NCBI RefSeq assembly: GCF_005239225.2
Contig: NC_133289.1
Coordinates: 2,177,501 to 2,241,500 of the forward strand
Length of the DNA: 64,000 nucleotides
Reading direction: 5' to 3'
Origin: Populus alba
Lineage: Eukaryota; Streptophyta; Magnoliopsida; Malpighiales; Salicaceae
Shown piece by piece: positions 38,431 to 49,900 of the stretch; the stretch's first letter is position 1, and each line of letters opens with the position of its first letter. Both the position numbers and the translations under genes were made by a program. The notes under the pieces were generated by a model. The model worked only from the letters and a program-made list of their open reading frames with translations, was not told the DNA's origin and did no database searches.

Positions 38431-39799
38431 AACCTAAGCTTCAGTTCAAATTCAACTACAAATCACCCTTTTTTCTTTTCCAAACGGAAATGGATGCAAC
38501 CAGGAGCATATCAAATGATGTTAACAGAAAAAATGAGTGCAACTAGGATACCTTCTTGGCACATCACTCAATTATTGAATACAAGGAGCACACTTGATAA
38601 AACAGGCGAGGACTACTTAATCTAGGAACATTAAGCAGAGGGATAACAGCTAAAGTAAGTTACAAGTCTGCATCCTATTGTTTCATGTTACAGTAACACA
38701 AGTTTAGTACAACAAAAGAAAACCTTTCATGGGCCTGTCTGCTCCAGTCATGGAAGATATATTCGGTCTTCATTCATGCAAAGAGCAGAAACCATATAAC
38801 ACCAACAGCTGGTGAAAAGACAGGCCTTTGCTGAGACATCATGAAGCTTTTTCTTGCCATGGACTGCAAAATAGCTGATGGTGGAAAAGTGAATACGCAA
38901 AAGCGAGAATTCAGTTTTGAAAGGTAAATATGGCCAACCAAAATGTTCAAGCATTGCAGCGGCAATGCAATTCAGATGAATTATCAAATGTTTTAATTGC
39001 ATCTACTATCAAACCAGAGCATACAAGTTGTGTGATCCGGTATCCAATCTTCTCCAATCATGAATCTATAAATAAGAGGTCTGGTAAAAATCTAGGAAAA
39101 CCAAAATCGTAAGATATCTTTTACTATGAATGCCAGTAAATTTGCATGATTTGCTTATGATGTTTATCACCCATCACAAGATGAAGCTAGTGCTCTCCCT
39201 TCTTGCAAACAAATACATATGACGAGAGGATCATTAAAAGAATCCTCCCCGGATGGCTTTGTGGAGACCTGGTTCAGACATCTTCAGGTGTGAAAAAAAT
39301 GAGTAGTTTAAGTATAGTCACACAAATGAACTTACAGTTCTACAAGCCACTTTCCCGTATTACAACATTGCTTTATGGGATATTTTGAAAGAATCTTACC
39401 AAAAGAAATCCAAACAAGGTCTAATAATCAAGTGCATATTTAAAACAAATGCATGATCTCTGAAGGGCGAAGCATCCAGGTTGGAAAACATGTTACAGGT
39501 ATGTAATATAACTGTCTGCAAGATGAATGGGAAAAAAAAAAAAAAAAAACATGAAAATTAGGTGTACTTGGGATGAACAGTCATCTTTATTTTGTAAACA
39601 ATTTAAAAATCAGCCACATTCTAGCACTTTGTTATGCACTGATCCAGTAAATTTATAAGCATTTGGAAAAAACAAAGAAAATGTAAACATTTGTCCCTGA
39701 GAGAGCAAAAACTGAGTTAACAAATTGGAACACAAACCTTCTTCCAGAAACATGAGTTAGCAAGGCCATCCTTATCCAAATACTCCAGTAAATGGACTA
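38431..39799 (-). other. 3' flank of SUVH
   Basis: No gene is recognised. Part of it is probably the 3' UTR of the SUVH gene, which ends at 39800. An A-tract (39533-39549) lies within. The short open frames here have no recognisable motifs. Confidence 0.4.
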
Positions 39800-41809
39800 T
39801 CAATAGAAAAAACCTCTGCACTTTGGTGATCCACATAAGCATTTTCTCTTCCCACGATCTGCTTTTTCAGGAGGTACCATCCCATAACAATATGTCAACT
39901 CTGTCATAGGAGGAATGTGTCTGATGGCATAAAACGCGATATGGAGATCAAACTCCTTGCTATTTCCACGTAAAACTGGCTGCCAGAACAGATTTGGAGA
40001 GCAACTGTGATTTATAAAACGAGCTACATTCCCAGCATTTCTGGCATTTATTATAAGAGGAAATGGGAGGTTTGGAGCATTATTGGAATCACCAGGCAAA
40101 ATTTCCACTGGCTGGTAAGTGCGGGAACCATCAAAGATGTGATCATCTTCATTTTCACCTGCAAGCTCTTGTGCAAAATCATCAACAACTTCTCCTGCAT
40201 ATACACATATAAAAGCTCCAGCTCGTATGGGATCCCAGGATCTTAAACCCCAACCTTTGTCCTTAGTCTTAAACACCTCCAAACGAACTCTCAAACCACC
40301 CTGAGACACACGATTACGGCAAGTTGGAGGGCACTGGCAGGAAGGACCACACTCATATATCACAGATTTTTGGCTCACAATAACCCCATTCACAATGTGA
40401 GGAAGATAGCCTCCATTTTTCTGAATACAATCACATTTCTCGTTTCCAGGGAGACATGCACCATTGCAAGCACAACCAATAAAAGGATCCCTTGGTGCAG
40501 GTTTTGAATACTTGAGGTTTGGAGAATAAGTGAAATAGGCAGGCCCCTTTTCATTGTCAACATCATTCACAAGAGAAACAGGTAAAGTTTCACACCCTGA
40601 AGTAAGATCAGGCAGTATAACCCCGAACCTAGTAATAGTGCCATCCTTCCATTGCTGAATTTTTTTCCATGTTTTGTATGCCTCAGGCTGGCCAGGTAAC
40701 CTACCCAACTTATACCTAAAAACATTGGAACCAGACTTTCCTTTCTCTAACCATGACTCTTGGATTCTATATAAACCATCATACATATATACCTTTCCAG
40801 TTGGATTTCCCACATCCTTTATACCCCTGATTACTCTAATGTCATTACCACGATGCAAGCTCTTCTCCAGCGCAAGGTTACCCCTTTCAAGCTTTTGATC
40901 CATTTCCTTACCTTGGCCAGTGTAAATCAAACCATCATCACCGTCAACATCATCTTCATATCCTCCAGATGAAACAATGCTAACAGCTATTGGTTCTTCA
41001 TCTTGACTGATCCTGACAGACATGTAATCTATTCCAGCCATACTTGGAGCATGCAGTCCAATTGTGCACAATTCCATTCTAAAAAAGAAAATATCACCAA
41101 TTTCAACACCAGGTACAGCTCCAACTCTCTTCCTGGCATTCGTCCGAATTCCTTTTGTCATCAAAACATTACCTGTTTTCAAGTCAGGGCGCCTTGATTG
41201 CCCTGATGTGGCTTCCTTCGTATCTTCAAGCTGTGCTATTTGTCTTCGGAGCAAATTGAAAACCAGGAGTACATATCCTACAGAATCTTTATCGCCGTCA
41301 TATAGTCGTGCTGCTTCAAATTGCACAAGGTTATAGGACTGGAAAATATTTTCTACCATCACATCAGTGTCAACATCAGGAGAAGCAAATTTATCATGGC
41401 CGCCTTTTTTCCTCTTGTGATATCTACTCTGCGAACTCTGAGTTTGGTCGTCGCTATACCCATCTTCTTCCACACCCCTGTTGTTTCTATTAACCCTCCT
41501 TGATGACCCAGCATTTCCATTTGCAGCACGTCTGAGAGGCTCAGGTGACTGAAACGAATTGATAGGAACCGCTGATGATATTGGGGTGTGGTCACCGGAA
41601 GATTGATTTGGTATACCAGAAAATGGAAAGAACGGGGAAACTCCAGGTGGGAAAGGACCAGCTGGGGGAACACAAACAAAAGGGGCAGAACCTTGAGAAA
41701 AAGAACTGGAATTTGATGGTGAAGAGAATACTGGAGTAAGAGTCCGCAAGGGCTTTACATTCAAAACCCTTGACTTATCTATTGGGCCTTCGCCTGCTGA
41801 TTCTTCCAT
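39800..41809 (-). CDS. SUVH1/3-type histone H3-K9 methyltransferase
   Basis: SU(VAR)3-9 homologue. The SRA domain reads methylated cytosine and the SET domain methylates H3K9 in the nucleus; in Arabidopsis SUVH1 and SUVH3 act at methylated, expressed genes. Single-exon CDS, 669 aa, as is usual for this group. The N-terminal 200 residues are Pro/Ser-rich with a basic patch (KRKKGG). The SRA/YDG domain is about 230-375 (GVEIGDIFFFR, YDGLYRI). Pre-SET is about 445-505, with a Cys cluster (CACNGACLPGNEKCDC). SET is about 515-645, with GWGLRSW, YAGE and RFINHSCSPN. Post-SET is CLCGSPKC near the C-terminus. All cofactor- and zinc-binding signatures are intact. The 5' leader carries an intron. Confidence 0.93.
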   Translation of the reverse strand: MEESAGEGPIDKSRVLNVKPLRTLTPVFSSPSNSSSFSQGSAPFVCVPPAGPFPPGVSPFFPFSGIPNQSSGDHTPISSAVPINSFQSPEPLRRAANGNAGSSRRVNRNNRGVEEDGYSDDQTQSSQSRYHKRKKGGHDKFASPDVDTDVMVENIFQSYNLVQFEAARLYDGDKDSVGYVLLVFNLLRRQIAQLEDTKEATSGQSRRPDLKTGNVLMTKGIRTNARKRVGAVPGVEIGDIFFFRMELCTIGLHAPSMAGIDYMSVRISQDEEPIAVSIVSSGGYEDDVDGDDGLIYTGQGKEMDQKLERGNLALEKSLHRGNDIRVIRGIKDVGNPTGKVYMYDGLYRIQESWLEKGKSGSNVFRYKLGRLPGQPEAYKTWKKIQQWKDGTITRFGVILPDLTSGCETLPVSLVNDVDNEKGPAYFTYSPNLKYSKPAPRDPFIGCACNGACLPGNEKCDCIQKNGGYLPHIVNGVIVSQKSVIYECGPSCQCPPTCRNRVSQGGLRVRLEVFKTKDKGWGLRSWDPIRAGAFICVYAGEVVDDFAQELAGENEDDHIFDGSRTYQPVEILPGDSNNAPNLPFPLIINARNAGNVARFINHSCSPNLFWQPVLRGNSKEFDLHIAFYAIRHIPPMTELTYCYGMVPPEKADRGKRKCLCGSPKCRGFFY

Positions 41810-42720
41810 TATTATTACTTCTGAATAAACAAAATCACAGTTTTAGCTAACAAAACCTCCTATTACCAGTCTCTCACATTTGACTTCTCTTGTTCCATTT
41901 CATACACTTCCTAGACAATAACAAGAAATTGTTCTAAAATCTGATGAAATTACTTAAGATACAAAGAGAGCAGCACTTTATTGCAGAATGAAACTGAAAA
42001 CGTTTCTAAGACACAAACTTCCAAACCACAAAACTGCAAGATCTTCACAGAAATGTTTCAAAAGTTGCTAAATTTTTATACTCCTTCTACATGCAAGCAC
42101 ATGCATCAAATCAAAGACAACCAAAACAATAACCAATTCACTAAAAACACTAAAACAAAAAAGAGCACTACTTGGTATTCGAAAAACTGCGAACACAAAC
42201 AGACTCACACATAACTAGACTCGAAACATCACAGAAACATAAAACTGAAAATGACACAGTTTTCCATTTTCCAGAAATTAACCAAGAACAGATCAAGTTC
42301 AAATCTTTACCTTAAATACTTTGAAAATGAATCACTAAACAAAGCAGGTTATAGTCCTTTTAAGACAAAAAATAAATAGAAAAGGAAATTCTTTATTAGC
42401 AGATCAGAAACTATAAGACAGGAAATAAAGAATCTTAGATGGTAAAAAGAGGATCTAAGAGAATAATATCATTACCTGAGTTCTTCGGTTTTGCTGTTTT
42501 GAATGAACATCAGTTGAATTTCTTACAAGGACCACAAACAGAACCCAAAAGAACCCTAAAGTTTGGACCTTTAATCTTGATTTTTCTACCTTTATTAGTT
42601 CTTGTCTCTTTGGTCTGAAATTCAAAACACAATAAAGTGGCTTTTCGTACTATCTGATTGTACTGGCTTGGTGAGAGGAACTCACAATGGCTTTTCGACC
42701 ACTAAACCTTGGAGCTCTTT
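41810..42720 (-). other. 5' leader of SUVH with leader intron
   Basis: The leader is interrupted by an intron at about 41821-42475. The donor is CTCAG|GTAATG at 42475 and the acceptor TTCAG lies 11 bp before the ATG. The upstream non-coding exon runs from 42476 to about 42700. The start codon follows an AATAATA stretch. An intron-less coding region with a leader intron is the usual structure for this SUVH group. Confidence 0.7.
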
Positions 42721-45700
42721 AGCCTTACAGTACTGGGCCTGACTGCAAAATCTGCAGTCCACACACTCCATTTATGAATCAGTTTGCTATTGATTTTGAT
42801 TACTTTTGTTAATTTTTCCTGTGATTATTTTTTTGTGGGTAAAAATATATTTTTCAAGTGTTTCGAATGTGCCTTCTATCAGTATAAAAATAGCATTTTG
42901 TGTGAGTGAAAAAAATTAAAGTTTACTTTCTAAAATGTAACAAATAAAGGTTTCTGAAATGTTTTATTCTTGTTAAGTTTTAAGAAATAATGATGATAAT
43001 AATTATTATTTTTTTAAAAAATCAGCTAATATTTTAGAAGCAAGGTTACATGACTCAAGCTTTACCATTGGTTAGATAATTTTTTTTAATAAAAAATAAA
43101 TATATAAGTTTTTTTATATGTTTTTTGAATATAAAAAATTCTACATCACAAATCAAAATATGTATATATATATGTATCTAATTAAATAAATTTATATTTA
43201 ATCAAGAAAAAATTAAACATTTGAGATCACAACACAGATCATATATTTAATTGTGTCTAGTATAACTACTCTTTTTCCATGGTAAATTTTTTGTTCAATT
43301 TAACGATTGTCCGTGTCAATAAAAGATAAAAAAAAAAAAATTATTGATGAAAGCAAATTAAATAAAATTTTAAAACTTAATTATCAAACAACTCAATATT
43401 AAACGATAAAATTAAAAAAAATAATAATTTAAAAAAAAAAGATATGGACCAACCTTGGTTAACTCATTGACCTTGCAATCACTGAGCACAAGATTATGAT
43501 AGACTTCTATAGAAGAAAGTGAAAGACAAAATGCATGGAGATCAATTCTCCAAAAAAATATTGTGTTGAATAATAAAATAAAAAAAATCAATTTAAAATA
43601 AAAAAAGATAAAATCAACTCGTGTTGATATTCAAAGTTAATGATCGTGATAATTTGGTACCAATCACATAGAAAGATAAACCCAAAAACAATGAAGCAAA
43701 ACTCTCAATAATAAAATGCTTAGCTTATTAAACTATAAAATTATTTTTTTAAAAAAAAGTGAAAAAAAAATCTAAATCGACCTAGAATCAAGATAACCCC
43801 ATCCAATGGAAAGTGAAAAAAAATATAATGATCAATTTTTAAAAATTAATGTTAAATAGAGAAATTAAAAATAAATTTATTTTATAAATAAATTTTAAAA
43901 AATTAAAATTAATCATTATTAGTCTTTAAAATCCATGATTCTGATCATGAAGTTGAAACTAGCCTCATAAAAAAACAATGAAGTTATTTTTAAAAAATAT
44001 AAAATGATTAAATTGAGGAAAAATAAAATAATAAAAAGCACATTAAAATATTTTAACTTTCAATTATTTATTTATTTTTCTTAACTTAAGCTCCCAGGAT
44101 CTCCTTCTCAGCTGATGATGGTATTAATAGCAGGCACCTAGAAAGGGTCAGCAATAGCATCATCAAGATCATACGGATGTAATAAATGACCTCATTTTGA
44201 TAAGTTCTATCCAGCATCCGTAGAATAAGAAAACACAGGCAATGTCTATTTGCCTGGAATATTTTTTTAAAATTTATTTTTATTAAAATATTTAAAACAT
44301 TAATTTAAAACATTAAAAATAAAAAAAATATTATTTTATAAAAAAACCCATGCTGCAGGAGTAACAGTTGCCACCTCAATGGCACACGCTACAAGTTTTG
44401 TCTTTCTGGAAATCTAACTCCATGATTGACATGAATCAATATCAGCTCTGGATAACTTTACCCAGTTAATATTATTTTAGGGTTTGTAGGATGATTTCAT
44501 GGTCGCACTCAGAGCCCAACAATTGGCTTTTCATTCAAGTAAAGAAAAACATTTCTAGATATCTTCCACTGTCAAGACTCAAGAAACTGTGTTTTAAGCT
44601 TAAATATAAATAGGCGTAGTTACTGTAGAGACAAAAATAATATACTAAACTAAGCACAGTGGATAGATAATCTATTAATTCTTAGCATTTATGAGGATAA
44701 GTGTTGCTTACACCTTCTAAGAAGTCCAAATTTTTTAAAGAAAGAAAGGTATGATGTCCCCATTGATGACCCAAAACCAACTCAGCAAGCACAAGTTTTT
44801 CGTTATTTTATTTGTGCTTTGGACACACCTTGCATCGATATTTGTAATTTAATCAATGTCTATATGGACAAGGGTTGAATTGGAGCAGCCCCGTGGTCTC
44901 GTCTATTAGCATTCATGGAGTAAAGTTCAAAATTCACATGGATCGGTTAAGAGGATGAATCAAAGGAATTCACATGTATTTAAAAAAAGAAAAAAAAAAA
45001 AAGTAATAAGGCATTGTAAATTTGGCTAAATTTAAAGGGGAAATAAATAGTGGAATTTCCTTCATTAATAAAGTGATTCTAAATGTAGTATTTTTACTTC
45101 AAAACAGATGAGATTACTGTGATCTGTAGCTTGCACGCGTTGTAAAGATAGAAGCGTGTTTGATATTGTCGTAATTGTTGTGATTATGGTTTGAAAAAAA
45201 TTATTTTATAAAAAGTACTTTTAGTTAAGGTTGGTTTTAAAAAAAAATTGGTTAAAATTGTGGTTGAAATTAAATTAAAAAAAAGTAGTTTAATATATTT
45301 GGTGAATGCTTTTGAAATTGAGGTTATAAAATAATTAAAAAAAATATATATATTAATATTGATGATTTTTAATTTAAATATTGTAGATTTAACTATTGCT
45401 ATTACATCATGAAATAAATAATACTTTATATAAAATATTTTTTATTGTTTTATTAAATTATCTACAATTCCATCACGTATTAAATATATCCGACAAGGAC
45501 TACAGTTTTTCACAAATTTTTTAAAAGTGTAACAACATCAAGTAAAATATAATAAGGAATAAAACTTGAGATTGCGATCAAATTCTGTAAATACGACGTC
45601 ATCAAGCGATCTCCATCTAATTTATGTAGTTATTGAATAATATTTAATACTAGTTTTTTTAAATAAAATACAATTAAAAATAAAAAAAAAATTATTTTAT

Positions 45701-46105
45701 TGAGTTAGACTTAATTCAATGTATTTTTAATTTTGAACTGGACTGAATCCGGCCGGATCAATTTCACCTTTCATTGAAAAAATGGATGAACAGTGCAGCA
45801 TGTCTTCACTGTTCATCCATTTTCTTCTCGTCCATATCCATTCAAATTAAAAAACAGTGGAGCCATGCTTTTATCCATTTTCCCGTTACAAGAACAGCCA
45901 AGAGCTGCTTCTTGGAAGTTGAGGTTGCCAGTTAATGGTTGGACCCACCATTAAAAAATTGTGGCAACTTGACTAAACGATAAAAATTGTGGCTGTGGGT
46001 GATTTAAGTGAGTAATAATTTTATGTTCCTTGTAGTCCACTGCCAAATGTCTGACGTGAAAGAAAAGCGCTAACGCAAACAGAACAAGCGTCATATACGT
46101 GCCCA
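42721..46105. other. AT-rich intergenic region between SUVH and the arabinofuranosidase
   Basis: Divergent-promoter interval of about 3.4 kb. 42960-44100 is AT-rich with several near-repeats of 'aataaaataaaaaaa'. 44095-44240 and 44370-45160 are less AT-rich but show no coding frame. 45160-45420 resembles another AT-rich dispersed repeat. A short perfect hairpin is annotated separately at 45779-45823. Confidence 0.45.
45779..45823. repeat. Perfect 17-bp inverted repeat, 11-nt loop
   Basis: AAAATGGATGAACAGTG (45779-45795) and its exact complement CACTGTTCATCCATTTT (45807-45823) are separated by 11 bases. The flanks are GC-richer than their surroundings ('ccggccggatcaa' about 30 bp upstream). 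It may be a remnant of a foldback element. It lies about 285 bp upstream of the TATA box of the arabinofuranosidase gene. Confidence 0.7.
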
Positions 46106-46961
46106 TCTCTTATTTATAAGCACAAACAAACAACTCCTTAGCTAATCTTCAAAATTATCACCAGTCAACACTTCCACTCATTAGCAGGTATCTTCAAAGA
46201 ACCCAAAGCAGAATTTGTCTTTTTGACCCTCTGTTTCAGGTAAAGTTATCATCTTTAATCCTTATTTGTTCAGAATTCAATGCTTTCACTTGGTGGGTTG
46301 GTTCTAATGTTTGTGAATGTTATGTTTGTATTGAATCTTGATCATGTTTTGCTGTCAAGTTCAAAATTCATCGTGTTTTGGAGTAAAGGTCAAAACTTTG
46401 ATCATCTTTGATCCTTCTTTGTTCAGAATTCAATACTTTCACTTGGTGGGTTGGTTCTAATGTTTTGTGTATGTTATGTTTGTATTGAATTTTGAACATG
46501 TTTTGCTGTAAAGTTCAAAAACTTTATCATGTTTTGGAGTAAAGGTCAAAACTTTGATCATGGGAATTCAAGATAGTTGAAGTATAATGGCAGGAGTCTG
46601 AATTTTTAGAGTTTGACCTTAGTTTTTGCTGTTTTCTTTTTTTGTGAGTCAGTCCAAATCATGATGACAGGGGTCCATGTGAATTATGATGGGGTTACCT
46701 TCTTAAGGTAGAAGATGGTGTCAGGTGACATATTATCTGACTGGCTGACCTTGCTGCTTTCTTTATTTGATTCTTATCCATAGTTTTTTGCGCTAACAGA
46801 AGAGAATGAGAATGGATCAGTTTCTCTTAGATAATGTGACAGATTATGGAGCTGTTCCTTTTTGGGGTCTGATTCATCATAAAATGTAATTGAATTTGTT
46901 ATATATTGTTGTTATATTAGGGTGTGGCAATACTGGACGTGGTGAGTGAAGGAGTGAGAAG
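46106..46961 (+). promoter_or_regulatory. TATA box, leader and leader intron of the arabinofuranosidase
   Basis: A TATA-like box (TATTTATAAG at about 46110-46119) is followed by a leader exon that ends at a donor (TTTCAG|GTAAAG, 46240/46241). A leader intron runs to an acceptor ATTAG at about 46920, and the ATG is at 46962. The intron contains a direct tandem duplication with a period of 153 bp (separate entry). Confidence 0.6.
46248..46558 (+). repeat. Two-copy tandem duplication (153-bp period) in the leader intron
   Basis: Unit 1 (46248-46400) and unit 2 (46401-46558) align along their whole length. Shared phrases include 'ttcacttggtgggttggttc', 'gttatgtttgtattgaat' and 'gttttggagtaaaggtcaaa', with about 10-15% differences and small indels. 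The motif 'aaaactttgatcat' at the end of unit 2 begins a third partial copy. Confidence 0.9.
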
Positions 46962-49900
46962 ATGGGTTATTGGAAGGCATCCTGCAGTGTTCTTCTGGTC
47001 TGCATCTTTGTTGGTCTTTGTTCCGTGTATCAATGCTCTGTTGCCGAAGTTGATGCATATCAGACAGCAAAATTGATGGTTAATGCCTCCAGTGGTCGGC
47101 CTATTCCTGAAACACTCTTTGGAATTTTCTTCGAGGTTAGTTTATTCGCTTTCAAGTTATGATTTGATTTGTGTCTAGTTAGTTTATGGTCTGTTTAAAC
47201 TACAATGCATAAATAAGGATGTTGAGCAAGGATAGCGAGCATTATCTGAAATGGTTTTTTCTGCAGGAGATAAACCATGCTGGAGCTGGTGGGATATGGG
47301 CAGAGCTTGTAAGCAATCGGGGTAATTTTCAAATATATTAATTTCTGCAAGTGAAAAGAAGAATGAAGAAAGTAAGGGAAGTTTCAAATAGTGCAATAGG
47401 CCGATCGCAGGCAAAACTAACTTCCAGTTCCAAGATTTCAGGATCTATAATTTTTTTCCTAGTTATTCAGTGCGTAGTTCTTAATTTTATCAAACAGTGC
47501 CTTGATAAAAAGATCTGAACTTTTTTTGTGTGAGTTATGATTTTGGAGTTAATCGCTACTTTGATTATCAAACCATTCAAGCCTTTCTACATTTATCTGG
47601 GTATTTTGGATTTGGGATTCACATGTACCTCTTCGATTTGTTTCCTTTGTTTCCCAGGTTTTGAAGCTGGGGGCCAAAATACTCCCTCAAATATTGCTCC
47701 CTGGTCTATAATTGGTGATCAGTCATCTTTAACTGTATCTACTGATCGTTCTTCTTGCTTTGAGCGCAATAAGGTTGCACTCCGAATGCATGTGCTCTGT
47801 GACAGCGAGGGCAGTAATATTTGCCCAGCTGGCGGAGTTGGAATATATAATCCAGGGTTTTGGGGCATGGTGAGAACTAGTCGACACTAGATGTGATAAT
47901 TTATTTTGCATGCATTTATGGAAGAAAAAAAAGCTGGAAATCAGACCCTTTTGTCTTTGACTTCTGTTTCCTTCAGAATATTGAACAAGGGAAGATCTAC
48001 AAGGTAGTTCTTTATGTTCGTTCTCTTGGATCAATCAATGTATCTGTATCATTGACGAGCTCAGATGGGCTGCAGATATTGGCAACTGCTAACATTGTGT
48101 GAGCACCACTTGAATGTATTTTGCAATGAATGGTTTCTCTTTGACCAGGAGTTTGTGTTTTTCATGCTTTCCTTTTTTGCAGAGATTCTGATGTTTCAAA
48201 CTGGACAAAGACCGAGGTTCTATTGGAAGCCAAAGGAACAAATCCTAAGTCAAGGCTTCAGTTGACAACATCCAGGAAAGGTGTAATATGGTTTGATCAA
48301 GTGTCAGCCATGCCTTTGGACACATACAAGGTATTCTTAATCATCAGCACTTCTCACCAAAAAGAATAAATCTTTCTCCATGCGGTTTGGGAAAGTTCAA
48401 GCCGCTTAGCAATGTAGAAGATAATAAATTTATAGAGGGCGAAAGTTGAAAATCATAATTTCAGGTTACAGGTAGACAGGATTTAAGATTTGGTTATTTA
48501 TGGAGGTTGTGGAGATAAAAATCTGAATTTCTTGGTTTGCTAGAGTGTGAAATCTTTTCTTACAGAGATTTTATGCCTGGTACATAGATTCCATTTGTGT
48601 CTAAAGTATCTGTACCACCTCTGTTTTGCCACAGGGGCATGGTTTCCAAAAGGAGCTCATTGAAATGCTTGAAGATATAAAACCCCAATTTATCAGATTT
48701 CCTGGTATGTATGTAGTATTTGTATGCCTGAATAGTTTCTTGCTGAGGAGATGTGAATTTATATAGTGGAATCTGGTTATCATATATGACACAGGGAAGT
48801 CCATGGCTCCACATCTTTATCCCTGGCTACAATTGTTTCGCAATTCCAAATTCTTGCTCCATTTATTGAGGCTTCTGCTTAAAGGCTTTGTCTTCAAAGC
48901 TCACTAGAGATTTTGTGAGTGTGACCAGGATTTTTTATGGTCTCATCCTTTTTTGTTTTCGATAAATGGATTTTGAGTCTTCAAGAAAAGCAAGCAGGAA
49001 ATTTGATGGCCTAATCCTCTCTTTTTCCCCCCTGGGGAGCCTCCCTTTTTCTTTCACTTTCCAAGGATTTCAACCCTAGACTGCAATCTCAAACTCCAAT
49101 CCTGGAGCTGCGGGCCCCTTTCTGGTGCAAGTTTAGCTTGATCTAACACCACAATCTCTCAAACTCAATGCATAATCTGTTTGACTAGCTTTATCTTTCC
49201 ACTCTTCATGTTAAACTTACTTTTGGGGCCGGTTTGTTCTGTAGTTCAGATCTCACTGATGGGGTATATTGTTCTGTAGGTGGATGCTTCGTTGAAGGTG
49301 AATGGTTGAGAAATGCATTTCGCTGGAAGGAAAGCATTGGACCCTGGGAGGAGAGACCTGGGCACTTTGGTGATGTTTGGATGTATTGGACTGATGATGG
49401 ACTTGGTTACTTTGAGTTTCTTCAAGTAGGTATCTTGATTTGTCATGCAGGTGCAGGATTATGTTAACTGTGGCCTGTGCAGTTCTTTGAAACTGGACTT
49501 GCTAACCCTGTTACATCAGAAGATATAATTTACGTTCACTCAATTCTGCAGCTATCTGAAGATCTTGGTGCGCGGCCTATATGGGTGTTCAACAATGGTA
49601 CTTCCATGTGCTGGCATTTCCCAGTTCATCCTGTCTGATTGATCTTTTTTTTTTTTTTCACTTTTCTATTTTGCTTCGTTAACATGGCAGGAATCAGCCA
49701 TCGGGATGAAGTTGATACCACCACTGTCTCACCTTTTGTACAAGTATGCAAATTCAATGCTTTCCTTTTTGCTAAAACCCTCCACGCACAAATAAACTGA
49801 CTTATCCATTGGCAACTGAACAGTCCCAGTCCTGCTTAGATTAAACCTGATAGTTTCATGATTATAAAAAGAAATAAGCTAGCAAATTTTCTTTTTGAGT

